From the NCBI GenBank assembly GCA_905116865.2, contig CAJHNH020002057.1:197501-261500 (forward strand): 64,000 bases of DNA, written 5' to 3'. The notes beneath the pieces are model-generated. The model ran no database searches and was not told the origin of the DNA. It was given only the letters and a program-made list of their open reading frames with translations. Positions 32,470 to 43,019 of this stretch are shown piece after piece. Origin of the DNA: Candidula unifasciata. Lineage: Eukaryota > Mollusca > Gastropoda > Stylommatophora > Geomitridae. Each line of letters starts with the position of its first letter. Within the stretch, counting starts at the first letter, position 1. The position numbers and the translations under genes were made by a program.

Positions 32470-32700
32470 ACCAGTATGATGCTAGATATATTTGTACAGA
32501 CCAACTGGTACTTTTGGGTGATGTGGTTTACATCATGCCCACTGCCTTTACTTCCCAAGCCTTTCATCTGGTACTCATTTTAGGTTGGGCTGATCTTGGA
32601 GCCAAGATTTTTTTTTAATGAAAAACCTGTCTCTATGCAGATTTGAATCCAAGACCTTCAGGTCAGGGTCTGCTTGCTACACCATCCTGACTTGAAATAA
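32470..32700 (-). repeat. SINE family A copy
   Basis: Body segments ACAGACCAACTGGTACTTTT, GATGTGGTTTACATCATGCC and ATTTTAGGTTGGGCTGATCT precede a decayed tRNA-like head with ATTTGAATCCAAGACC (inverted B box). It lies head to tail with the previous copy. Confidence 0.65.
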
Positions 32701-33439
32701 ATCAACTTAATTAAAACAACCTATTAAAATATATAATCACATGGCTACTGGTACCACTAGCATTGGCTGCTGAAGATGGGGATGTAGCATTTAAGGGAAT
32801 GTCCTGAGCATGGTAATGTTATTTCTTTATGTTTTTCAAACTATTTGTCATGGAACATTTCTCAGTGTATCTATTTAAGTTAGGTTTTCTTACACATGGT
32901 TATGGAAACAGGCAACAGGGACAATAGCCCTATTGCCCTGATATCATATTTAGATATTATGAATATGTTTTATAATGATCACTGATTTAAGAATCCACAT
33001 CATGGCATACTGGGCACACCCAGTAAACACCTTAAGGTGTAGATCAGGGCATTTCCACTAAATTTAATCAAAGGCTCACATTTTTTAAATAGGGATCACC
33101 ACCGGCTAGAAGCCTGAGCTCCCAGCATAGAAAGATCATTAGTACAATGCAACTGACAATGATCCATGGGCCATTTCTCTGTGGGCCCAATTTGGATTGC
33201 AGGTTGCCAGTTGAATAGCCCTGATGTAGATGTTGACTGTTCCAGTAGCACAATGATTGTACACATGTCTTCTCATGCATTCTTTCTTGTCAGATTTATG
33301 TGGTATGTACGAAAAACGCATCATGCATTTCTTGATACATGTGGACAACAGGTGATTAGGCATGATGTACTGGTTGGATCTGACAAATTAGGAACTGTCT
33401 CTATTTTAGTACAATCATTGTTATGATCACTGACTTTCT

Positions 33440-33710
33440 ATATGATCTAAACAATGGCGAGAAAACAACAACCTGCTATAAAGTTGAGATATTTTGGCTA
33501 TGTTAATCGTCACGGTGGACAAGAAAAAAACCAGTGCTGGGGGGTAGTTTCTGGAAAACGACCAATCTCAGCGAAGGTGGATACAGAATATTGAAGATGC
33601 ACTGGCTATGAAAGCACACAGGGCTGGAAAATTGGCTACAGAAAGAGAGAGTTTCAAGTGTGCTGTGATAGGAGTGACATTGAGTAAAGAATGTGCTGAT
33701 TGATGATAAT
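33440..33710 (+). mobile_element. RTE-like LINE 3' end
   Basis: Frames shift, but the order LRYFGYVNRHGGQEKNQCWG…VSGKRP…GRWIQ-type…ALAMKAHRAGKLATERESFK is the RTE C-terminus (YFGHV-RHGG-EKT … RW-QDI … A--R--FK). Confidence 0.65.
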
Positions 33711-33745
33711 TATGATAATTATACACATTTTGTAATATTACTTAC

Positions 33746-33856
33746 GACTATGTGTGTGCATACCACATGCACGTTGACTAATAGGTTTCACTCTTTCCTG
33801 GTCATTATCATTTTTTTGACAACAACGCTGGATTTGTTCCACCACATAGGAACATG
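33746..33856 (-). CDS. Internal exon of CMC4-like small cysteine-rich protein
   Basis: CMC4 (p8-MTCP1) is a twin CX9C protein of the mitochondrial intermembrane space. This 111-nt exon has acceptor TTCTTTTTAG and donor GTAAGT (33740-33745). It reads CSYVVEQIQRCCQKNDNDQE and ends ACGMHTHS. The spacing of Cys, nine residues, then Cys-Cys is the same as the second half of CMC4 (C-QAVIQELRK-CC). The exon enters with two bases of a split codon, so an upstream exon carrying the start and first CX9C must exist at higher coordinates; I could not find it before 38 kb. The family call rests on one motif. Confidence 0.5.
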
Positions 33857-33869
33857 CTAAAAAGAAAAA

Positions 33870-36620
33870 AAAATTACGTATATTATAGAGATGTTATAGT
33901 CTTCAATTTGTTTAGTTTCATGTAAATTCATTTTAGTATAAGTAAGTAGAGACATAAAGGACCCTCTTCCCATCTTTAGATGCTTCAGGCGCTGGTCTCA
34001 GATTTGTTTTCAACAGTAAATGACCAACTCAACAGTGGGCGATCAACTCAATAGTGGGTGACAACTCAACAGAAGGTGACTAACTTAGACATACAAATTA
34101 ACTTAAAATCCCTAATTTAATTTTAATAAATTTCAAGTGAATCAATCAACTGTCGGAAGTGACACAACGATAAGCTCTTAGATAATTAGTCTCAACAATC
34201 TCAAATGAGAGAACTATTAGTCAGTGGAGCTGACACAACAAAAACGTGGGAGCTGGGCCCTCAGCTCACTTTCAACTCTTTGAGTCTGAAGCAACACATC
34301 ACACGCTAATTGGTAACTACCCAGGCGTCCAATCGGCGAGTGATGTGTTTCGATTTTAAATTTACAACTGGCCAGTATAACAACCACAAACCATCCAGAA
34401 TGCTATTTCCTGTTCTTTGTGTTGGATCTTAAATGTGTTGACCATTTGGCAAATTCGAAATGATGGTTAAAAGCATACAATTTAGCATATTTGTGAGCTT
34501 TACCAAGTTACTAAGTGTCTGTGTGAAAATAATATGGTCTCTGAGCAGACTTCTTCATGCATGCCAACAAAATTTATGATTTTAGAAGCATCATGTTTAA
34601 ATAAAACACATTTTTATGAAGTAGACTTGTTTCAGTCAGTGATATAGTCAAATATTGATGAGGGATAGCTCTGATATATACCTCACACAAAGCAACAGTG
34701 ATAACAAAGTTAACTGGTAAAAAGAGAGTCAATATTAGTGAAAAAAACTATATTCTTCAGTGTCAGTTAGGTCTAGTGTGACTCCCTTATTATTTTGGAA
34801 CATAGGCTATAAAATTACGGATAAATTGAGTGAAAATAGTAATTATTTTTGGCGGTCAGTTCTCTTCACACACACAAAAAATGGTGCTCTTTTATGATGT
34901 TCTAAAAGTCTCTTTGGAACAAGATCTAATGGGCATGGTTCAAGTTCATCTGTGATTTGTTTTTTATATATTTTGTTGAATTTTCCTTGAATGACATGGT
35001 AAGTGGACAAATTATTATCATTATTATTTCTTTTTACTAATTTCTCTAAACATACCATCTGTTAATTTACTAATAATTAACTATGTATACAATTTATTTT
35101 TGTAGCAGCATTCTAATATTATTCTTCAACGATTTCTGGTCACTGATGTATGTGTATGTTGCATGGCAGCTGAATTAATACTGTCTGTTTAAATATGTAA
35201 CACATATAAATTTAAAAGTTGCATTACCACCCCTTGGGCCTCTGACGCTAACTAAACCCCCTGATTCTTGTAGAGTAGAGTTTTAAAATGGCAGTGGAGG
35301 ATGGGGAAAAAGGAAAAGGGGGAGGGGGTGGCGCCTCAAGAGTCTACTTTAAAAAAAAAAAGAATTATTACTATGTGCATAATTTTAAAAAAAAATATAG
35401 TAACCTATTATTATTATGTGAACTATTTGAGAAAATACATCTATAAACAAATAGAGTTTTTATACATGGCTGAGATAGGGCACTCAGCCCCCTTGTAAAT
35501 TAGGGAAGAGGACTCAGACCCTTTAGTGCGGGGTGACTCAACACCTCCCCCCCCCCCCCCCCCCCCCTCCAAACACAGGTTAGGACCCCTGCTAGTAGAA
35601 GCATAATTTTAATGAACTGCTTTGCATTGCACGAAAGCAACCAGGACAGCATGCTGATACATTAAATATATAATTATAAACAGTCAGACAAATTACATGA
35701 CTAACTAGGCTCTTTATTTATTTGAATTAAGATACATTTGGCGTGACTAGAAGAAATCGGAGGAATTTGTGAACTGGCAAGGGACTCTGTGTCTTACTTT
35801 CTGATTATATATTTATATGATGATGGAATGACGTAAGTAAGTGTTGCGTGAAAATAAAATTATTTTACCATTTATTATTAATCAGACCATGTCGATAGTA
35901 TCTGCTAGGTCACGCTGCGACTGTGATTATATTATTTACTGGATTTTACTTTCGCACAATTCCACCGGAGTTGAAATCTGTTGTGGTCGGTAATGTTGTC
36001 TGAAGGCGTTTCAGTTTCACCATGTAACTATTATGTAATGAAAATGCACAATAGGAATCCGGTAACTGTTTCAGGAATTTTCACCCCTGAAATGTTGTCC
36101 AATTCGCGAATGGCACAATATTGTCTGTGTTTACGTCCCACAGGGGAGATGACTAGCCTTGTTTGTGTTCCAGTGTTACCGTTTCTGGACACCCAAGCAG
36201 CAGCCTTTTGTCTTGCTTGTTTGGATGGTAAGATTTGGTTGCTATTTTATTCATTCTGCTTATATACTCAGCTGTCAGTAAAATAAATGTGTTATTTTTC
36301 TTAATAAAATTGACAACATGGTAAGGTAGCTTTCCTACTGTATTGTCTTTAAATTAAATTACCGTGGAGACTTTTTTATTTATAATTTATTATTAGTTGA
36401 AATGAATGAGGATAATTGAGAAGTAGAATGAATTAAATAATCATAATTTTAATTAATTTGCAAATTAAGTACGTTTTTTTTTTTCAATATGAAAAGTTGC
36501 ACATCAACATGAGAACATCAGAAAATATAATTATGCATTAAATTAATGAATAATCCTATGATACATTATCTGGGGAAAAAAAAAAAAAAAAAGCAGACCA
36601 AATGTCCCAGGTAGAAGGGT
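33870..36620. other. Stretch without a supported gene
   Basis: Near 34010-34090 short repeats of ACTCAACAGTGGGCGA and variants occur. The minus ORF at 34843-35058 and plus ORF at 35981-36286 show no family features. A C run is at 35548-35567. The missing first exon of the CMC4-like gene should lie here or further right. Confidence 0.35.
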
Positions 36621-36630
36621 TGAAAAAAGG

Positions 36631-37373
36631 GCTCTCCTTCAAACTTCTACCCCATATTATGGCAGCCAAACAAATACCCTAACAGGGACTCATTCCTATG
36701 CAAAATGTAGAGTTCCTGCCGAGGATTAAATCGCGGCAAAACTAGGATCGGCTCCGAAAAAAAATGAAACAAATGCTCTAACAGGGTCTCAGCGATATGT
36801 TAATTGTTTATGCGACTATGCCGCACCGACGACAGTATCCCCTGTGCTGCTACGCGAATATAGGGGGGGGGGGGGGGCTAAACTAGATGGCTGAGACTCA
36901 CGAGCAGCAGCTACAACATCTCCCGCAACTTCCTCCAATTTATTTGCTTGTGAGTTTAGATACGCGGGGATACGCTCGGTGGTGAGTTTAATCGGAAAAA
37001 CACTATCACTAATCTGCATAGGAGCGCGTGGTCTTCCCGCCATGTCGCTATTATCGTCTACAATGTTGCGTGTCTCGAAATTGTCAATGGTCGCTAGTAA
37101 CGTCTGCTAGTATTGTCTGCAGAAATGCTCGAAATTGTCAATGGTCGCTATTATCGTCTGCTAGTATCATCTGCAGAAACGCTCGAAATTGTAAACGGCT
37201 GCTATTACTGTCTGCTACTATCGTCTGCAGTATTGCGTGTCGTGACACTGTGAAGTAATCCTAGTTTTGCTGTGATGTGTTTGTCAGAGAAGTCCACATT
37301 TTACACACGATTGAGGCCTTGTTAGGGTATTTGTTTGGCCGCCATAATATGGGGTAGAAGTTCAAAGGAGAGC
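36631..37373. mobile_element. Mutator-like inverted-repeat element, 743 bp
   Basis: The ends are inverted over at least 60 bp: GCTCTCCTTCAAACTTCTAC…CCATATTATGGCAGCC on the left, and GCTCTCCTTTGAACTTCTAC…CCATATTATGGCGGCC read inward from the right. Flanks TGAAAAAAGG and TGAAAAAGG form an imperfect 9-10-bp target duplication. No transposase is encoded. A 54-bp tandem repeat (37075-37236) lies in the right half. Confidence 0.75.
37075..37236 (+). repeat. 54-bp tandem repeat, 3 copies
   Basis: Three units begin TCGAAATTGTCAATGGTCGC and end GTCTGCAGAAATGC-like. They stay open as 18-codon repeats only because 54 is a multiple of three. The repeat sits inside the 743-bp inverted-repeat element. Confidence 0.9.
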
Positions 37374-37449
37374 TGAAAAAGGTAATAATATAGTATTATT
37401 TAATTTATTGATATAGATACTATTACTACATCTTCATTATTTAAATTCG

Positions 37450-38098
37450 TACATATAAAGTTTACTCTGTTCACCCAGAGTGTCAATTATTTCCCCTGCC
37501 CATCTCTATATTAGTTTGCTCTGCCAATCTTTCCTAGTACCATACCTTCTGCTGGCTATCCTCTGAATAACAGCCACATATTACGGAGGTAAAAAAAAAC
37601 CTGACAGGACCTCAGTCACATGTAAAATGCGGACTTTCGCCGAGAGTATCCCACATGCCGCTACGCGCGGCGTGGAGGGGGCTAAACTAGATGGCTTTGA
37701 CTCACGACCAATAAAAAGAGGAAGCTGCAGGGGATGCGTTAGCTGATGCTCGTAAGTCCCAGTTATCTCATTTAACCCCCCTCTGTGCTGGGCGTAGTGC
37801 CACATGGGATACTCTCGGCGTTGACTTTCACTTGGCGGAAGCTCCTCCGAGGTATGCGGAATAGTCCCCGGAAAGAGGTCCACAATTTTCATTTGACTGA
37901 GGCCCTGTTAGGGTCTTTTCATGGCCGCCATAATATGTGGCCGTTATTCGGAGGATAGCCCCTTCTGCTATATTCTTTTCCAATCCACTCTTGCACTTGA
38001 TATGGCCAAAATATTTCATTTTCCGAGACAAGATGCCGTTTAGTAGCCAGTCTTCCTTGATGTTGTAGCATTTTGACTCAAGGTCCCTATTTTCTTCT
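37450..38098 (-). mobile_element. RTE-like LINE 3' end hosting the 407-bp element
   Basis: On the minus strand, NIKEDWLLNGILSRKMKYFG then HIKCKSGLEKNIAEGA matches the RTE C-terminus. After the inserted inverted-repeat element it resumes with EGMVLGKIG-like sequence. The fragment begins next to a TTAA at 38099. Confidence 0.6.
37554..37960. mobile_element. Mutator-like inverted-repeat element, 407 bp
   Basis: It is flanked by a perfect 9-bp duplication CCTTCTGCT (37545-37553 and 37961-37969). The ends read GGCTATCCTCTGAATAACAG and, inward from the right, GGCTATCCTCCGAATAACGG. Homology between the arms continues for well over 100 bp, so the whole element is nearly a palindrome. No ORF of note. 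A 9-bp duplication is the signature of Mutator-like transposons. Confidence 0.85.
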
Positions 38099-38102
38099 TT
38101 AA

Positions 38103-41100
38103 CTCTTTCAGGCCCATAAATTTTGATAGACAGCCCACAATAATTTTCCTTTACAAAAATTGCAGAGGTGGTTGTGCACATATATACCTCTTACCCCTAC
38201 AAAAGTATATATTTTTTCAAATAGAAATAAATGTACATTTTGAATCTGATGATAAGTGTAAGTTTAATGCTGTTATAGCTAGTAGAAAAGAAGAATTCAG
38301 CAGGTGTTAATTTCACAAGAACAGAATTTAAAAAAAAAAAAAAATTCTTCACTTACCATGGTTTTGCAGCCACAAGAGCGGTGAATATCCAAATATGAGA
38401 ATAATACTTTAAAGTTTGTTCAATTTCCTAACAGATTCAAAAGTTATAATAAGTTTCTGGTTTAGCTTAGCACTCAGGGACTCATATTTCTCACAAGTGC
38501 TGAGCAAAATTACAGAGAAGAAATGGGCCATTACACACACACTATTTACTATTTACTTTGTACAGTTATATACAGACTGTAGCTGCAATGATTTCAATGA
38601 AGCTTAGCCATAGTATAGTACTGTCTATTTGTTGCAGTTGCAGTTTTAGGACTGCGTTTATTTGTTTGGAATTTCCAATAGTTTTTTTCAATTGCGACGA
38701 ACTGCGTCTAGAAGTAGTTTCCTTGCGTGTTTCTGCGATGTTGGCCGTGATTGGGAGTGGAAGTTTACTAGTCCTGAGAAGGACTAGTGAAGTTTGCCGG
38801 GGCGGCCTCGAACGGGTGGGAGGGGGTGTTTTGGGTGGGAGACATCATGCCTGGCTTAGCTTGGGTTCTTCGTGCCAGTGAGCTGGTCTGGTGGGCTGTC
38901 ATGGCGGCTTGGCTGGTTCTGATTGGTCGCTTGTTTCGGTTTGGTTTTTGGTCTTGTTTAGGTGGCGTCTTGACTGCTATGGTTTCTTGGTTGCGAGATC
39001 GTGTCATTGTTTTTGTTGGTTCCTCTGTTTGTAGTTGGGCTGGTTCACTACATGACTGGGTGTGGCTCTGGTGTTGATGATTTGGTGGGCTCTAAGCATT
39101 TCTTTGAGTAGTATGCTTTCGTAGTCCTTGTGTCTTTCGTAGAGGTGCGGGTATGTCACATCTGGTGCATTGAAGCCATTCTCCGGATCATAATGAATGA
39201 GCTTCCATCCAGCGGAGCCGGCCCACTCTCCTCTGCTTGGTGCTATCAGATCATTCATACATTTCACCAATTCATCGATGTATGCCTGGGTTATTTTATC
39301 GTGGTGGACGAAGGCTGGCATTTCAAAGGTTCGGTTTGCGTATTCTTCCACTTCAACATCCCCTTGAAAGTAGCCCGGTTTAGAAACTGGTTCAGTTTCT
39401 TGTTCTTCCTCCTCTTGCTTGGATTCAATGAGTTTTTTTGTGTCGCTCGCTGCTTCTTTCAAGACCTCTTGCATGCTTGACTCCTGTTCGGCCTTCTCTC
39501 TCTGCCGGGTTTTCTCCATATTGACGGCTATCATTGCAGCGTCCGCTTCAGCTTTCACCTCTAACAGCCGGGTGATTTTTTGGTACGTTTTTTCGCGGGC
39601 TTCTTTGAGAGCGGCCATCTCTCTTTGGTGTTCCTCTCTTTCTGCTTGGCGCCGAGCTGCCTCCTGGGCTTGTACTGTTTTCAGCTGCTCTAATAGGTCT
39701 TGCATTTTTATAGTCGCCTCTGTTATATCAGCCAGTAGCCTGGTGTTCTGGGCCGCTTCTGCTTGTTTGTCTGCCCTCTGTGCTTTTAGTTCGTCGAGTG
39801 TTTGGGAGATGAGGCCTAGCATCTCAATTCTGTCCGAGGTAGTTTCATCTGTTTACTTTCTGCCTGTTGATAGTACAGATTTCGTTCCGGATTTCGGTCA
39901 GTTGGTGTGCTATTTCTCCGTCTTTAGCGGCTGGGCTAGCTGTTTGGTATGGTCTTGCTGTACTTGGTAGAGTAGGTCCCCTTTTGCAGTCTTTCAAGTA
40001 GGGGCAGCCCTGGTATCTGGCGCTATGTGGTCCTGAGCAGTTGGAGCACCTTTTTGTGTTTGGTCTCCTAAAATCTTGGTCCACTTTGGCCAGGGGGCAC
40101 TCTTTGAAGTCGTGCGCCCCTGCGCAGTAACGACAAGTGGGCCCGCTGCGACAGGTCGTGGCAGTGTGACACGCCCTATTGCACCAAGCGCACTGCAGGA
40201 TATCTGATTGGTAGTTACCCTGCTGTTGAGTCCTCCCTTGGGTGCTTCAGATCGTCAATTGTCTCGTGAATGACTGGGCCGCTGGAGCGTCGGTGGCACT
40301 GGATGTTAATGGCTGGGGTGGTTTCTCGGCTTCAGAGGTAATGATGGTTGCTGCTGCGACACTGACTTCTGGAGTAGGGCTGACCGGTCTTTGGGTGATC
40401 AGCTCCTGGCTCTGTTCGTCTGAGGCTGCGACTTCTGGTACTGCCGGGACTGGCTTCCTTGGTGAGGCGGCCTTCGCTGGTTTCTTGGCTTTGCCCATTT
40501 TGTCAGGCAGGTGAATAGGCGGTACCTATTAGGTGTCTACCGAAAGCTCGCTCCCTGTAGAGTCTGGCAAGGCTCGTTAAGTGAACTGAAAAGTACACCG
40601 AGCGTGCTTTTCTCCACAGTTCACGAGACAGTCGTTCAACTGGATGTTACAACGGGCTCCCCAACAAATGATGTGCTCCCGGGCTGCTAATAACCCACCC
40701 TCAGACGCCATCGATAGCGCAGTCGAGCCAAACTCAGCCGAAAATCAAGCGAGTATTGACCAGTATCTAGCTATGGATAATCAGGCTGCGAATGGATAGT
40801 TAGCGAGTGAACGAGAGACACACGTGGCTGATCGGGCGGTTTGAGCGAGAGCGAGAGCTGTGTGCGACTGGGCTGTCTGCGCTGGAGGATCTGTGATCGA
40901 TGTGATGAAATTTTTTTTTTAAAGCCCACAGTGTCTATTTGTTTGGAGCACTTTCCTTTTCTTATACCCTAAACACAATAGCAATGGAACATTCTCTGTA
41001 AACTCGTCAGAATTACTAGATTCCCAACAGCTGATCGCTCAGCTGCACTGGTGTAAATTCACTATCCGAATCACTTTCCGAAAAATCTGACTTTTCAGTA

Positions 41101-41483
41101 TCATTATCAGAATTAAAAACATCTGACTGAAAAAATTTCAGAGCTTGGTTGCAGAAAGACGCAGTCTGCGACGTGTGCTTGTGGTTGGAACATTGGTATT
41201 CATGGCACTCGAAAATGAACTTAGAAAATGCACTTTTGAAAAAATGTAGCTATGAATTGGATCAATCTATGTACATGTGGCTTGGGATACAGAATGTTGT
41301 TAAAAGGAAATCGTTAGAGTAGCTTTCACTGAATACTTTAATGGTAGTTCCGAACATTTTAAACAAGTACGGAGCAGTGTGCGAAACAATATGTACGGGA
41401 CACACGATTGACGTTGACAGCGTTGTTTGGGCAAAACAGAACTTCTCAATCAATGCTAACAGAGTTGTTCGAGCCTTAAAGAG
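38103..41483 (-). mobile_element. Possible piggyBac-like element frame
   Basis: TTAA occurs at both borders (38099-38102, 41484-41487), next to short inverted ends CTCTTTCAGGCCC and CTCTTTAAGGCTC (11 of 13 match). TTAA duplication with CTCTTT/CCCTTT ends is the piggyBac pattern. Just inside the right end the minus strand reads MNTNVPTTSTRRRLRLSATK and, in another frame, EKSDFSESDSDSEFTP, a style seen at piggyBac N-termini. No transposase core is visible; most of the interior is the unrelated ORF cluster at 38768-40900. Confidence 0.4.
38768..40498 (-). pseudogene. Gag/ORF1-like gene cluster of an unclassified retroelement
   Basis: In minus-strand order: a basic Pro/Ala-rich start (MGKAKKPAKAASPRKPVPAV, ATG at 40498); one in-frame TGA at 40247; three zinc knuckles (CX2CX4HX4C, CX2CX3HX4C, CX2CX3HX6C) ending CSNCSGPHSARYQGCPYLKD, a form typical of Jockey/I-type ORF1 proteins; and a stop at 39845. 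A second frame at 39822-39004 (272 codons) has a long Glu/Gln/Lys coiled coil (about residues 5-145) and a novel C-terminal part (YFQGDVEVEEYANRTFEMPA…). It ends in an ATGA overlap with a third ORF (39007-38768). No RT, integrase or protease is present. The GC-rich 5' flank (40500-40900) contains TTGTTGGGGAGCCCG, which looks like an LTR/primer-binding junction, so LTR or non-LTR origin is unresolved. Confidence 0.5.
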
Positions 41484-41489
41484 TTAATA

Positions 41490-41815
41490 ATTGTGAGATA
41501 GTCCATATGTTGCTACGTGAAAGAATCTATAACATTTCTATACACATTTTGATTAGTCTCTCCCCTCTCTGATTTATATCCCACATGCTAAATGAAACAG
41601 CACATCACAAGCAGAATAATAAATCATGTTTAATATGATCAAGGATAGATAATACATTCCTGTGAATATTTTGGCCAAACAAGATCATATATGAAGAACT
41701 GTGGTGGAAGATGATATCGAATGATATTACTCAGGATGGAACAGAATGTAGAAATAGAACGAGCCCTATGTGACATATAATGGCACAACAGGACAATGAT
41801 GAATGAAAAAACCTA
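41490..41815 (+). other. Short stretch ending in a LINE 3' terminus
   Basis: Only 41730-41810 is recognised: AGAAATAGAACGAGCCCTAT…AATGGCACAACAGGACAATG, the 3' end of the LINE family seen inverted at about 9195. Confidence 0.5.
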
Positions 41816-41817
41816 AC

Positions 41818-42000
41818 TTGAAAGGGGATGTCCATGCCATGAAAGTTATCTTTACTTCCCAAAACATTTCTTGGTACTCATTTTAGGCAGGGTTGACCCA
41901 GAAGTTATTTAAAAAGAATAACTGCTTTGGGGAATGTTCAGATATAAAACCACTGGATGGCAGGCAAATGTGCTAGCTACTATACTGCCACAGCGCCCAT
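41818..42000 (-). repeat. SINE family A, truncated copy
   Basis: It keeps the inner half (TTTACTTCCCAAAACATTTC, GTACTCATTTTAGGCAGGGT) and a tRNA-like head at the right (GCTAGCTACTATACTGCCAC). Confidence 0.6.
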
Positions 42001-42013
42001 TGATTATGTAAGT

Positions 42014-42250
42014 AAAGGACCTTTTTCTATACCTTCAGGCGTATTGGGCATGTAGGGCTAGACCAATTGTCACTTGGTGTGGGATGGGGTCAGCCTCTTT
42101 TACTTTTCAGGACTTTACCTGGTATCCATTTTAGGCTGGGTCAACCGGGAAGCCAAGGTCATTTAAAAAAAAAAAAGGCCAGTTCTGTCAGGATCTGAAC
42201 TGATGCCCTTTGGATCCACAGGTAAGCATATAGTTGCTACACGACAGCAG
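42014..42250 (-). repeat. SINE family A copy
   Basis: It runs from CCTTCAGGCGTATTGGGCAT through AGACCAATTGTCACTTGGTG and ATCCATTTTAGGCTGGGTCA to an inverted B box (GGATCTGAACTGATGCCC). It adjoins the previous copy head to tail. Confidence 0.7.
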
Positions 42251-42524
42251 CTCCCCACATTAATAAAGAGGTATACTAAAAGAGTTAAACTGCAAATATA
42301 ATGACTGCAAAGAGTAAAAACAATCAATATAAAGACATTAATGGGCATAATAATGAGGACTACATCGGGTGTTGTTAATAGAAGAAAGAGAGCATTTCTT
42401 TGAGAGAGAAGATTAAAGGAAAGGGAAATGAGACAGTATTGATTTTATTGTCTGCACACCCTGATCAATTTTTTCCTTATCATGGGGCACATTACATAAC
42501 TGTAGCTTGTTTGTTGGCAGGCTG

Positions 42525-42805
42525 ATATGGTTCAAAGGCCTCATTGTAGGGGTGTGGGGGTGATAGACCCACTGCCTCCCTATCAAGCATGTTATAAAAG
42601 GCGATCAAATTAGGGGTTTTCCCTCCAAAGTCAGAGTACATCTGCCTAAGGGGGCACAGCGTGCATACAAAAAGTAGATTCTTAAAACGGATGTGCATGC
42701 AGAATTCAAGTTCTGCATCAGGTCTAAGGTCCAGAACTGGACGAACAACCAGAACTTTCCATTGGAGTTTACAGCCGATGAACATGACAAAAATAAGAAG
42801 ACGAC
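42525..42805 (+). repeat. SINE family B copy
   Basis: It carries the 5' part (GATAGACCCACTGCCTCCCT, AAGCATGTTATAAAAGGCGA) and the 3' part (AAAACGGATGTGCATGCAGA, GGTCCAGAACTGG, ACCAGAACTTTCCATTGGAG), so it is nearly full length. It lacks a long GAA tail. Confidence 0.7.
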
Positions 42806-43019
42806 AAAATGCTTTGAACTTTGGTTTGTGAATAAATGTTTCTGCATGTTGAAGTTACCTTATGTCCACCCCACCTAAACCCCAGTTGTGCTATGTCTAG
42901 TCAGTGTTGTTAAGCAGTTTTATTTGAAGTGTCTCAAATTAGAAACATTCACAGCAGTGTTAGAAAACTGGGTGGCCAGAATTACCCTAAATGTAACAAT
43001 TTAAGGAAGTTACTTTTTG

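Noticed and set aside
39130..39970. Plus-strand ORFs of 116 and 183 codons
   Set aside because: They are antisense to the coiled-coil ORF; their Ser/Cys/Phe bias mirrors its Glu/Ala/Lys codons.
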